Positions 34,821-42,772 of a stretch of DNA of 64,000 bases are shown here, in pieces. Origin of the DNA: Streptomyces sp. HmicA12 (GTDB lineage: Bacteria > Actinomycetota > Actinomycetes > Streptomycetales > Streptomycetaceae). The translations under genes were made by a program, and so were the position numbers. The stretch lies in assembly GCF_000373565.1 (NCBI RefSeq), contig NZ_KB891797.1, positions 592,487 to 656,486 of the forward strand, written 5' to 3'. The first letter of the stretch is position 1. The number at the start of each line of letters is the position of its first letter. A model generated the notes under the pieces. That model was given only the letters and a program-made list of their open reading frames with translations. It had not been told where the DNA came from and searched no databases.

Positions 34821-34865
34821 GGTGTTCAGCACGGTGGTGTTCAGCACGGTGGTGTTCAGCACAGA
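34821..34865. repeat. Three 15-bp tandem repeats at the SWIM gene 3' end
   Basis: GGTGTTCAGCACGGT at 34821 and 34836, and a variant (GGTGTTCAGCACAGA) at 34851. The last copy contains the SWIM stop codon, so the array lies at the end of that gene and just upstream of the DUF5691 gene. Confidence 0.85.
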
Positions 34866-36238
34866 GGTATGAGGTCGTTCGACCCGCCGGCCCATGTCGA
34901 CAGCGGGCGGAATCCCTGGTGCCCGCATTCCCCGAACACCGTCACCGGTGCCCCGCCCGACACCGAGGCCAGCCGCCACACCCCGGAGGATGCCGCCGCG
35001 CGCTCGGTGAGCGGGAGTGCCGACTTTCCTTCCGCGTCCGCCAGTTGCCAGCCTCCGCCGTCGGCGTCCTGCGCCGGTACGACGTCCACCAGCGTCACCG
35101 GCCACGACTCCAGCCACGGGTCGTCCGCCAGCGCCTCCCCGTACGCGGACAGCGCGGTCGGCACGTCGACTCCCGCGGGGCGTACGCCTCTTCGGGACGG
35201 TGCCCCGAACTGCTCGCCCAGGTCCACCCGCAGCGCCCGCGCCCCGGGATGAGCCGAGACCGCGGCGTCCAGGGTCAGGCCCGCGGGCAGGGCCAGGGAC
35301 GGGGCGCGGCCCGCCGCCCCGTAGGAGAGGAGCAGCGCGGTGCGGCGCGACTCCGTGCCGTACAGCCATATGCGGCGCGTGGTGAGGTGGCCGTCCGCCG
35401 TGTCGTACTGGGAGAGCACCAGCCAGTCGTCGCGCAGCGGCGGCTCCGTGGCCGGCGTGGGCAGGCCGATGCGGGAGCGGACCGTCGCCGCCAGGTCGTC
35501 GGGCAGCTCGGAGCGGTGCAGCCAGCCCTGGTCGAGGAGATGGAGCAGGGCGCACTCCTCCAGGAGTCGCACCGGCCAGCCGGGTCCGGAACCGGGGATG
35601 GCCCCCAACTCCCTTACGCGCGCGGCGAGTCCCGGCGCCTGCGCGTCGACCATGCGGGCCGCCGTCTCCTCCCACAGCCCGTACCCCGACTGCTCCGCCT
35701 GGGCCAGGCCGCCGCGCAGCAGGTCGGTCAGGCGCTGCTCAAGCTCCGTGGCGCCCGCGGTGATGCGCTGCGCGCGTCGCTCGGCTCTGCGCCGCGCCGC
35801 CTCCGGATCCGCCGGCGCGGCGCCGGTGTCGGCAGGGGACCGCGCCGCACCCTTCGCCTCCGACCGCTGTCTGCGGCCGGCCAGCCACTGCTCCGCCCAG
35901 TCCGGCGGCGTCTGCCCGGCGGGCACCTGCTGGTCCCCGCCCGCCCAGAGCAGCAGCAGTCCCAGCGCGTGCTTGCACGGGAACTTGCGGCTCGGGCAGC
36001 TGCATTTGTACGCGGGCCCGCTCGCGCTCCCGGCGCCGGTCGCCCCGATGTCGACGAGCGTCTGGTACGGCTTGCTGCCGCTTCCCTTGCACAGTCCCCA
36101 CACCGCCCCCTCGTTCGAACTCCCGCTCAGGGACCAGGGTCCCGCTGTCCCGAGCTTGCTTCCCGCCTTGCGTGACGCTGCGTCAGGCGCGAGTGCAAGC
36201 ACCTGATCCGACGTCCAGCGCACCCCCTGCTGAGTCAT
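34856..36238 (-). CDS. SWIM zinc-finger protein of a MoxR-vWA system
   Basis: 460 aa. The SWIM motif CxCx6CxH is Cys79, Cys81, Cys88 and His90 (YKCSCPSRKFPCKHAL), preceded by a conserved N-terminal lead-in and followed by a charged Ala/Arg-rich coil (150-190) and a long α/β region. SWIM fingers bind DNA or proteins. ATG 36238 is only 7 bases after the -10 box of a PafBC-type promoter, implying a leaderless mRNA, consistent with the absence of a good ribosome site. Same operon as the DUF5691 gene. Closest functional parallel: E. coli YehQ, of unknown role. Confidence 0.88.
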   Translation of the reverse strand: MTQQGVRWTSDQVLALAPDAASRKAGSKLGTAGPWSLSGSSNEGAVWGLCKGSGSKPYQTLVDIGATGAGSASGPAYKCSCPSRKFPCKHALGLLLLWAGGDQQVPAGQTPPDWAEQWLAGRRQRSEAKGAARSPADTGAAPADPEAARRRAERRAQRITAGATELEQRLTDLLRGGLAQAEQSGYGLWEETAARMVDAQAPGLAARVRELGAIPGSGPGWPVRLLEECALLHLLDQGWLHRSELPDDLAATVRSRIGLPTPATEPPLRDDWLVLSQYDTADGHLTTRRIWLYGTESRRTALLLSYGAAGRAPSLALPAGLTLDAAVSAHPGARALRVDLGEQFGAPSRRGVRPAGVDVPTALSAYGEALADDPWLESWPVTLVDVVPAQDADGGGWQLADAEGKSALPLTERAAASSGVWRLASVSGGAPVTVFGECGHQGFRPLSTWAGGSNDLIPLC

Positions 36239-36245
36239 GTCTCCG

Positions 36246-36268
36246 ACGGTAGGTCCCGCCACTGACAA
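36246..36268 (-). promoter_or_regulatory. PafBC-type DNA-damage promoter of the SWIM-DUF5691 operon
   Basis: The minus strand reads TTGTCAGTG (36268-36260), GCGGGACC, TACCGT (36251-36246): exact TTGTCRGTG-N8-TAnnnT spacing. The start codon begins 7 bases after the -10. This is the only perfect copy besides the pcrA one that I found by eye on either strand. Confidence 0.85.
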
Positions 36269-36317
36269 TCCGTTGGGAGACCATCCTGACCTGCGGTGAT
36301 CGAGAGCGCGAGGGTGA

Positions 36318-36340
36318 TTGTCAGTGGCGTGGTGCACCGT
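36318..36340 (+). promoter_or_regulatory. Degenerate PafBC-type site upstream of the AAA operon
   Basis: TTGTCAGTG (36318-36326), 8 bases, CACCGT (36335-36340). The upstream element is perfect but the -10 has C for the first T. It faces the AAA gene, 108 bases from its start, and lies 50 bases from the divergent perfect site. Confidence 0.55.
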
Positions 36341-36447
36341 GGAACACATCACGCGGCGAGAGCGGACACCGTCTCGTCGTGCTGGTTCGAGCTGGGCGAA
36401 TCGAAGCGATTCAGCGTGCGCTGGACGTGAGTTGGAGGGGGACAGCC

Positions 36448-37569
36448 ATGACCGTTTCTGTCGAGGAGCAGGCCGGGGTCGGGTCCGCGGACGAGGCGCT
36501 GCGGCCGCACGCGGAGCACGCGTTCGCGGACGAGCTCGCCGCGCTGGCCGCGCAGGACGACCGGCCGCGGCCGGCCCGCTGGCGCCTGTCGCCGTGGGCG
36601 GTCGCCACGTATCTGCTCGGCGGCACGCTGCCGGACGGCACGGTGATCACGCCGAAGTACGTGGGACCGCGGCGCATCGTCGAGGTCGCCGTGACGACGC
36701 TGGCCACCGACCGGGCCCTGTTGCTGCTCGGCGTTCCCGGGACGGCGAAGACCTGGGTGTCCGAGCATCTCGCCGCCGCGGTGAGCGGCGACTCCACGCT
36801 GCTGGTGCAGGGCACGGCCGGCACGCCGGAGGAGGCGATCCGGTACGGGTGGAACTACGCGCAGCTGCTGGCGCACGGTCCCAGCCGGGACGCCCTCGTG
36901 CCGAGCCCCGTCATGCGGGCGATGGCGGAGGGGATGACGGCGCGGGTCGAGGAGCTCACCCGCATTCCCGCGGACGTGCAGGACACGCTGATCACGATCC
37001 TGTCCGAGAAGACCCTGCCCATACCGGAGTTGGGGCAGGAGGTGCAGGCGGTGCGCGGGTTCAACCTCATCGCGACCGCCAACGACCGGGACCGGGGTGT
37101 CAACGACCTGTCGAGCGCACTGCGCCGACGCTTCAACACGGTGGTGCTGCCGCTGCCCGCGAGCGTGGAGGCGGAGGTCGACATCGTGTCGCGGCGGGTG
37201 GAACAGATGGGCCGGTCCCTGGAGTTGCCCACCACCCCGGACGGCATCGACGAGATCCGCCGCGTCGTCACCGTCTTCCGCGAGCTGCGCGACGGCGTCA
37301 CCGCCGACGGGCGGACGAAGGTGAAGTCCCCGAGCGGGACGCTGTCGACCGCCGAGGCGATCTCCGTCGTCACGAGCGGGCTCGCGCTGTCCGCGCACTT
37401 CGGCGACGGCGTGCTGCGGCCCTCCGACATCGCCGCCGGGATCCTCGGCGCGGTGGTGCGCGATCCCGCCGCGGACCGGGTGGTCTGGCAGGAGTACCTG
37501 GAGGCCGTGGTCCGTGAGCGCGACGGCTGGAAGGACTTCTACCGGGCCTGCCGCGAGGTGAGCGCATGA
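36448..37569 (+). CDS. MoxR-family AAA+ ATPase, YehL type
   Basis: 373-aa AAA+ ATPase. Walker A GVPGTAKT at 95-102 (Lys101); sensor-1 FNLIATANDRDRG; Arg-rich SSALRRRFN for the arginine finger. The expected MoxR Walker B 'hhhDEhNR' appears as ARVEELTRIPADVQDTLI (Glu168/Glu169 in VEELTR), so the canonical Asp is replaced. MoxR ATPases work with VWA proteins as chaperones or remodelling machines. ATG 36448 follows GGAGGGG at 7 bases. It overlaps the DUF5682 gene by ATGA. Same order as E. coli yehL-yehM-yehP. Confidence 0.9.
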   Translation: MTVSVEEQAGVGSADEALRPHAEHAFADELAALAAQDDRPRPARWRLSPWAVATYLLGGTLPDGTVITPKYVGPRRIVEVAVTTLATDRALLLLGVPGTAKTWVSEHLAAAVSGDSTLLVQGTAGTPEEAIRYGWNYAQLLAHGPSRDALVPSPVMRAMAEGMTARVEELTRIPADVQDTLITILSEKTLPIPELGQEVQAVRGFNLIATANDRDRGVNDLSSALRRRFNTVVLPLPASVEAEVDIVSRRVEQMGRSLELPTTPDGIDEIRRVVTVFRELRDGVTADGRTKVKSPSGTLSTAEAISVVTSGLALSAHFGDGVLRPSDIAAGILGAVVRDPAADRVVWQEYLEAVVRERDGWKDFYRACREVSA

Positions 37570-39860
37570 GGGGACCACTGCTGTTGGGGGTGCGCCATCA
37601 CGGGCCCGGATCCGCACGGGCCGTGCGGCGCGCGCTGGACGCGGCGAACCCGGCGGCCGTACTCATCGAGGGGCCGCCGGAGGCCGACGGGCTCGTGCCG
37701 CTGGCCGCCGAGCCGGACATGCGGCCACCGGTCGCGCTGCTCGCCCATGTCGTGGACGAGCCGGGGAAGTCGACGTTCTGGCCGTTCGCCGAGTTCTCGC
37801 CCGAGTGGGTCGCGATCCGCTGGGCCCTGGAGCACGGGGCGCCCGTCCGCTTCATCGACCTGCCGGCCGCGCACACGCTGGCGATGCGCACCGAAGACCG
37901 CACCGAGGCGGAGGGAGTGCCCGAGGACGCGGAGGACGCCGACGCCGTACGCATCGACCCTCTCGGAGTGCTCGCCGAGACCGCCGGGTACGACGACGCG
38001 GAGCGCTGGTGGGAGGACGTCGTCGAGCACCGCGAGGGCGACGCCTTCGCCGCGCTCGCCGAGGCGATGGGCGCGCTGCGGGAGTCGTACGGGGACGGCG
38101 GGCACAGCCGTGACCTGGTGCGCGAGGCATACATGAGGCTTCAAATCCGGTCCGCCGAGCGTGAGTTCGGGTCCGGGGGAGAGGTCGCGGTGGTGTGCGG
38201 GGCGTGGCATGTGCCCGCGCTGCGGCAGAAGACGACCGTCACCGCCGACCGCGCCCTCCTCAAGGGCCTGCCGAAGGCGAAGGTCGACCTGACCTGGGTG
38301 CCCTGGACCCACCGGCGCCTGGCGCGCACGAGCGGCTACGGAGCGGGGATCGAGTCACCGGGGTGGTACGGGCATCTGTTCAGCGCCCCCGACCGGCCCG
38401 TGGAGCGGTGGCTGACCAAGGTCGCGGGCCTGCTCCGCGACGAGGACCGCATCGTGTCGTCCGCCCACGTCATCGAGGCCGTACGGCTCGCGGAGACGCT
38501 CGCCGTGATGCGCGGGCGGCCGCTCGCGGGCCTCACCGAGACCACCGACGCCGTGCGGGCCGTGCTGTGCGAGGGCTCGGACGTTCCGCTGTCCCTCATC
38601 CACGACCGGCTGGTGGTCGGCGACGTGCTGGGGGAGGTTCCGGAGGGAGCGCCCGCCGTGCCGCTGCAGCGCGACCTCACCAAGCTGCAGCGCAGCCTCC
38701 GGCTCAAACCGGCCGCTCTGGAGAAGGAGTTGGACCTCGATCTGCGGGGCGACACCGACGCCGCGCGCAGCCGCCTGCTGCACCGGCTGCGCCTGCTCGG
38801 CATCGCCTGGGGCGAGCCGGCGGGGTCCGCGCGCGGCTCCACCGGCACCTTCCGCGAGAGCTGGCGGCTGCGCTGGGAGCCGGAGCTGTCGGTGCGGGTC
38901 GCCGAGGCCGGGGTGTGGGGCACCACCGTGCTCGGCGCCGCGACCGCCAAGGCAGAGTCCGACGCCGTCGGCGCGTCCGCGCTCGCCGACGTCACCGCGC
39001 TCGCCGAGCACTGTCTGCTCGCCGGCCTCGGGGACGCGCTGCCCACCGTCATGCAGGTCCTCGCCGACCGCGCCGCCCTGGACACGGACGTCGGCCATCT
39101 CGCCCAGGCCCTGCCCGCCCTGGTCCGCGCCCTGCGCTACGGCGACGTGCGCGGCACCGACACCGCGGCCCTCGCCGGGGTCGCGACGGGCCTCGCCGGG
39201 CGGGTCTTCGTCGGGCTGCCCCCGGCGTGCGCGGGCCTCGACGCGGACGCCGCCGCCGAGCTGCGCGGGCATGTCGACGCCGTGCACGCGGCGGTCGCCC
39301 TCCTGGAGGACACCGGGCTGCGTGACCGCTGGCGGACCGTGCTGCGCACCCTTGCCGGGCGCGACAGCGTGGCCGGGGTGATCCGTGGCCGCTGCGCCCG
39401 GATCCTGCTCGACGAGGGCGAGCTGACCGACGACGACACGGCCCGCCTGATGGGCCTCGCCCTCTCCCGGGGCACTCCGCCCGGGGAGGCCGCCGCCTGG
39501 GTCGAGGGCTTCGTCGGGGGCGGCGCGGGCGGCGGACTGCTCCTCGTCCACGACGAGCGGCTCCTCGCGCTGGTGGACGGCTGGCTGACGGGGGTGTCGG
39601 GCGACGCGTTCACCGACGTACTGCCGTTGCTGCGGCGCACGTTCTCGGCGTACGAGCCCGGGGTGCGGCGCGCTCTGGGGGAGCTGGTCCGGCGTGGCCC
39701 GACGGTGTCGGCGTCCGCCGGGGCCGGGGTGGTGTCCGGGTTCGCCGAGGAGCTCGATGCCGAGCGGGCGGACGCGGTGGTGCCGGTTGTCCGATTGCTG
39801 CTCGGGGCCGGGGCCGGGGCCGGGGCCGGGGTTGGGGTCGGGGGCGGGGGCGGCGGATGA
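37566..39860 (+). CDS. DUF5682 family protein with GxxH…E…GxxH metalloenzyme-like motif
   Basis: 764 aa. The N-terminal roughly 230 residues show GVRHHGPGS (Gly8-His11/His12), LIEGPPEADG (Glu35) and VVCGAWHVPAL (Gly212-His215). This spacing of two GxxH motifs with a Glu after the second strand recalls the EreA/TraB/Tiki enzyme superfamily; I infer relationship, not activity. The remainder is helical and repetitive, ending in a Gly/Ala/Val tail encoded by GGGGCC-type repeats. It is translationally coupled to the AAA ATPase by ATGA. Counterpart of E. coli YehM. Confidence 0.85.
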   Translation: MRGPLLLGVRHHGPGSARAVRRALDAANPAAVLIEGPPEADGLVPLAAEPDMRPPVALLAHVVDEPGKSTFWPFAEFSPEWVAIRWALEHGAPVRFIDLPAAHTLAMRTEDRTEAEGVPEDAEDADAVRIDPLGVLAETAGYDDAERWWEDVVEHREGDAFAALAEAMGALRESYGDGGHSRDLVREAYMRLQIRSAEREFGSGGEVAVVCGAWHVPALRQKTTVTADRALLKGLPKAKVDLTWVPWTHRRLARTSGYGAGIESPGWYGHLFSAPDRPVERWLTKVAGLLRDEDRIVSSAHVIEAVRLAETLAVMRGRPLAGLTETTDAVRAVLCEGSDVPLSLIHDRLVVGDVLGEVPEGAPAVPLQRDLTKLQRSLRLKPAALEKELDLDLRGDTDAARSRLLHRLRLLGIAWGEPAGSARGSTGTFRESWRLRWEPELSVRVAEAGVWGTTVLGAATAKAESDAVGASALADVTALAEHCLLAGLGDALPTVMQVLADRAALDTDVGHLAQALPALVRALRYGDVRGTDTAALAGVATGLAGRVFVGLPPACAGLDADAAAELRGHVDAVHAAVALLEDTGLRDRWRTVLRTLAGRDSVAGVIRGRCARILLDEGELTDDDTARLMGLALSRGTPPGEAAAWVEGFVGGGAGGGLLLVHDERLLALVDGWLTGVSGDAFTDVLPLLRRTFSAYEPGVRRALGELVRRGPTVSASAGAGVVSGFAEELDAERADAVVPVVRLLLGAGAGAGAGVGVGGGGGG

Positions 39861-39905
39861 GGGGTGGGGTGGTGGGCGTGCGGTGCCGGGTGCGAGTCCG
39901 GTGGG

Positions 39906-40101
39906 GGCTGGTCGCGCAGTTCCCCGCGCCCCTGAAGGCATGCGCTGCGCGCAGCCTTCCCCGAGGGAGGCCGCGCACGAAGTGCGCACCTCCAGGGGCG
40001 CGGGGAACCGCGCGAGCAGCCACCCACGACCTTCAGCCGCCCGACAAGGAACCCCGGCGGACGCGAAGGCGAAAGGGGCCCGGGGAACCGCACGACCAGC
40101 C
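39906..40101. repeat. Composite repeat inside the AAA-DUF5682-VWA operon
   Basis: Reverse copy at 39906-39933 and direct copies at 39994-40021 and 40074-40101 of the GGGGCGCGGGGAAC-GCGCG element. GCGCTGCGCGC and GCGCACGAAGTGCGC palindromes lie between them, and GACCTTCAGCCGCCCGACA precedes the third copy. The layout closely parallels 17053-17236. In the 319-base gap between the DUF5682 and VWA genes it would fold strongly in mRNA and could set VWA expression. Confidence 0.85.
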
Positions 40102-40179
40102 ACGACGGGGGCCGCACACGCCGGACGTGCGCACCCGGCAGACGACACGGATCACCAACGACCAAGCGGAGGCGGCGAG

Positions 40180-41388
40180 ATGACGGACACGACCACCGGC
40201 GACGATGAGCGGCTGCGGCGCTGGCGCATGGTGCTGGGCGGGGACAGCGCGGACGGCACCGGCCACCAACTCACCGGCCAGGACGCCGCGATGGACGGTG
40301 CGCTGGCCGCGCTGTACGGCTCGGGGCAGGGCAAGGACCGGTCGTCCGGCGGCAGCCGAAGCGCGGGGCTCGGAGGTTCGGCTCCGTCGGTCGCCCGCTG
40401 GCTCGGCGACATCCGCACGTACTTCCCGTCGTCCGTCGTCCAGGTCATGCAGCGCGACGCGATCGACCGCCTCGGCCTGTCCACGCTGCTGCTCGAACCG
40501 GAGATGCTGGAGGCCGTCGAGGCGGACGTCCACCTCGTGGGCACCCTGCTCTCCCTCAACAAGGCGATGCCCGAGACGACCAAGGAGACGGCGCGGGCCG
40601 TCGTCCGCAAGGTCGTCGAGGACCTGGAGAAGAGGCTCGCCACCCGCACCCGCGCCACCCTCACCGGCGCCCTCGACCGCAGCGCCCGCGTCAGCCGGCC
40701 GCGCCACCACGACATCGACTGGAACCGCACGATCGCGGCCAACCTCAAGCACTACCTGCCCGAGTACCGCACGATCGTGCCCGAGCGGCTGATCGGGTAC
40801 GGCCGGGCCGCGCAGTCGGTGAAGAAGGAGGTCATCCTCTGCATCGACCAGTCCGGCTCGATGGCCGCGTCGGTCGTCTACGCCTCCGTGTTCGGCGCGG
40901 TGCTCGCCTCCATGCGCTCGATCCAGACCCGCCTCGTCGTCTTCGACACGGCCGTGGTCGACCTCACCGACCAGCTCGACGACCCGGTCGACGTCCTCTT
41001 CGGCACCCAGCTCGGCGGCGGCACCGACATCAACCGGGCGCTCGCGTACTGCCAGTCGCAGATCACCCGCCCCGCCGAGACGGTCGTCGTCCTCATCTCC
41101 GACCTCTACGAAGGAGGCATCCGCAACGAGATGCTGAAGAGGGTCGCCGCGATGAAGGCGTCCGGGGTCCAGTTCGTGACGCTGCTCGCGCTCTCCGACG
41201 AGGGCGCGCCCGCCTACGACCGGGAGCACGCGGCGGCCCTCGCCGCCCTCGGCACGCCGGCCTTCGCCTGCACTCCCGATCTGTTCCCCGACGTCATGGC
41301 CGCGGCCATCGAGAAGAGGCCCCTGCCGATACCGGACGCCTCAGCGGAAACCGGAGGAAGCGGGGGAGGAGCGGCGAACCGGATATGA
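40180..41388 (+). CDS. VWA-domain protein of the MoxR-vWA system
   Basis: 402 aa. The helical N-terminal half includes SAPSVARWLGDIRTYFPSSVVQVMQRDAI. A C-terminal von Willebrand A domain carries an intact MIDAS: DQSGSM (Asp223, DxSxS), Thr in GGGTDI, and Asp in VLISDLYEGG. Metal-dependent binding to its AAA partner is expected. ATG 40180 follows GGAGG at 7 bases; the open frame extends upstream into the DUF5682 gene but codes nothing conserved. Last gene of the operon after a repeat-filled gap. Counterpart of E. coli YehP. Confidence 0.9.
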   Translation: MTDTTTGDDERLRRWRMVLGGDSADGTGHQLTGQDAAMDGALAALYGSGQGKDRSSGGSRSAGLGGSAPSVARWLGDIRTYFPSSVVQVMQRDAIDRLGLSTLLLEPEMLEAVEADVHLVGTLLSLNKAMPETTKETARAVVRKVVEDLEKRLATRTRATLTGALDRSARVSRPRHHDIDWNRTIAANLKHYLPEYRTIVPERLIGYGRAAQSVKKEVILCIDQSGSMAASVVYASVFGAVLASMRSIQTRLVVFDTAVVDLTDQLDDPVDVLFGTQLGGGTDINRALAYCQSQITRPAETVVVLISDLYEGGIRNEMLKRVAAMKASGVQFVTLLALSDEGAPAYDREHAAALAALGTPAFACTPDLFPDVMAAAIEKRPLPIPDASAETGGSGGGAANRI

Positions 41389-41460
41389 GTACCCATCGGT
41401 AACAAGGGTGTACACGGGGCTTGCGCAGCCTCCCGCGTCCCGTGCGAGGATCGCCCGACC

Positions 41461-42666
41461 GTGACGTCTGCCATCGCTCCTTCCGCCCCCGCCGCCCGCC
41501 TGTTGCGCGCGGCGGCCGGGCGGCGTGCGCTCCAACTGGCGCTGCTGTGCGGTGGGTTGCTCGCCCTCGGTCTCCTGTGCGGAGGCCGGGCCCACGCGGC
41601 CGACTCGTCCGACGGCCCCCTTCCGGCCGCGCGGGCCACCGCGGGACCGCTCGAGCGGGTCTCCGGCGGGCTGCGTCTGCCGACTTCGGGCAGCACGGGC
41701 GACCGGGTCGCGCACGGGGACGGCGTCGGTTCCGCACAGAAGTCCGCACAGAAGTCCGTACGGAAGTCCACGCAGGAGCCCGCACAGGAGCCCGCGAGGG
41801 AACCCGTGCGGGAGTCCCCACAGCGGCCCGCGCGGGAATCCCTGCAGCAGTCCGCACGCAAGCCCGTTGAGGGGTCAGCACAGAAGCCTGTACAGAAGCC
41901 CGTAGAGAAGTCCGGAGAGAAGTCCGGAGAGAAGTCCGTACGCACGTCCGTGCAGAGGGCGGACGCCGTGGTCTCCGAGGGCGTGAACCGCGTACAGGGC
42001 GGGGCTGTTGAGTCCGTGTCCCGCCGAGCCGCCGGATCTGCCGTCACGTCCGTACGCGGGCACCTCGTGCGGCCGCTCGCCGACACGGTGCGCTACACGG
42101 TGCGCCAAGTCGTCGAGCCGGTCGTCGAACCGGTCGTCGCGCCGGTCCGGGTGTTGGTCGGGCAGGTGCGGGAGGCCGGTGGCGAGGTCGTCACCGCGGT
42201 GGTGCGGCCGTTGCCGTCGGGGGACGCGGTGCTGCCGCGACTGCCTGGGGTGCCCGGGCTGTCCGGCGATGCCGAGGCCGAGGTGCCGCCCGCGTCCGCC
42301 GGGCCCGCCGCGCCGCGGCCCGCGGAGCACGAGGCGTCGGAGCACGCCGAGGGGCCGCGGTCCGGCGAGGCCGCGGTGTGCGGCCCCGTCTGGTTCGGCG
42401 ACGCGGCCGGAGCGGGCGCGAACCGGGAAGCCGCCGCGCGGCACAGCGCGGTGCGGCCCTCGGCGCCCTCCGCCCCGGCCCGCCCCGACGGCGTACCCGC
42501 GGCGAACGCCTCCGTGAGCGACGGCGGTTCGACGCGTCACGGTGATCTGCACGCGGCGGCGTTCGGCAGCCGCGTGCCCGTACTGCTGCCGCCCGGCGCC
42601 ACGGCGTCCGGTGGCGGCGCGCCGGTGGCCGACCGGCAGCGCGAGATTCCTGAGTTCCCCGGCTAG
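41461..42666 (+). CDS. Secreted Pro/Lys/Glu-rich repeat protein, unknown
   Basis: 401 aa. Signal peptide with long hydrophobic core (ALQLALLCGGLLALGLLCG) and cleavage after GRAHA (about 46). Residues about 95-165 form degenerate (K/R)(S/P)(A/V)(Q/R)(K/E) repeats, e.g. KSAQKSVRKST and EPAQEPAREP. Then comes an amphipathic VVEPVVEPVVAPVRVLVGQVREAGG segment and a low-complexity tail. No domain, no sorting signal. GTG start with GAGGA 10 bases upstream. It precedes another secreted repeat protein; both are probably co-expressed and species-variable. Confidence 0.65.
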   Translation: MTSAIAPSAPAARLLRAAAGRRALQLALLCGGLLALGLLCGGRAHAADSSDGPLPAARATAGPLERVSGGLRLPTSGSTGDRVAHGDGVGSAQKSAQKSVRKSTQEPAQEPAREPVRESPQRPARESLQQSARKPVEGSAQKPVQKPVEKSGEKSGEKSVRTSVQRADAVVSEGVNRVQGGAVESVSRRAAGSAVTSVRGHLVRPLADTVRYTVRQVVEPVVEPVVAPVRVLVGQVREAGGEVVTAVVRPLPSGDAVLPRLPGVPGLSGDAEAEVPPASAGPAAPRPAEHEASEHAEGPRSGEAAVCGPVWFGDAAGAGANREAAARHSAVRPSAPSAPARPDGVPAANASVSDGGSTRHGDLHAAAFGSRVPVLLPPGATASGGGAPVADRQREIPEFPG

Positions 42667-42772
42667 GGCAGCCCTTTCCCCGCTCGCGACCTGCCGCGCG
42701 GGGGCGGAACAGGTCTGCCCGACTCCCGGAACCCACCCGGCCATCGCCGGAATTCGAAGGAATCACGTACGC

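Noticed and set aside
33189..35675. Continuous frame suggesting a DUF5691 protein with a 300-residue extension
   Set aside because: The extension overlaps the SWIM gene in another frame, is Arg/Gly-rich noise, and AAGGGA-ATG at 34757 marks the normal family start.
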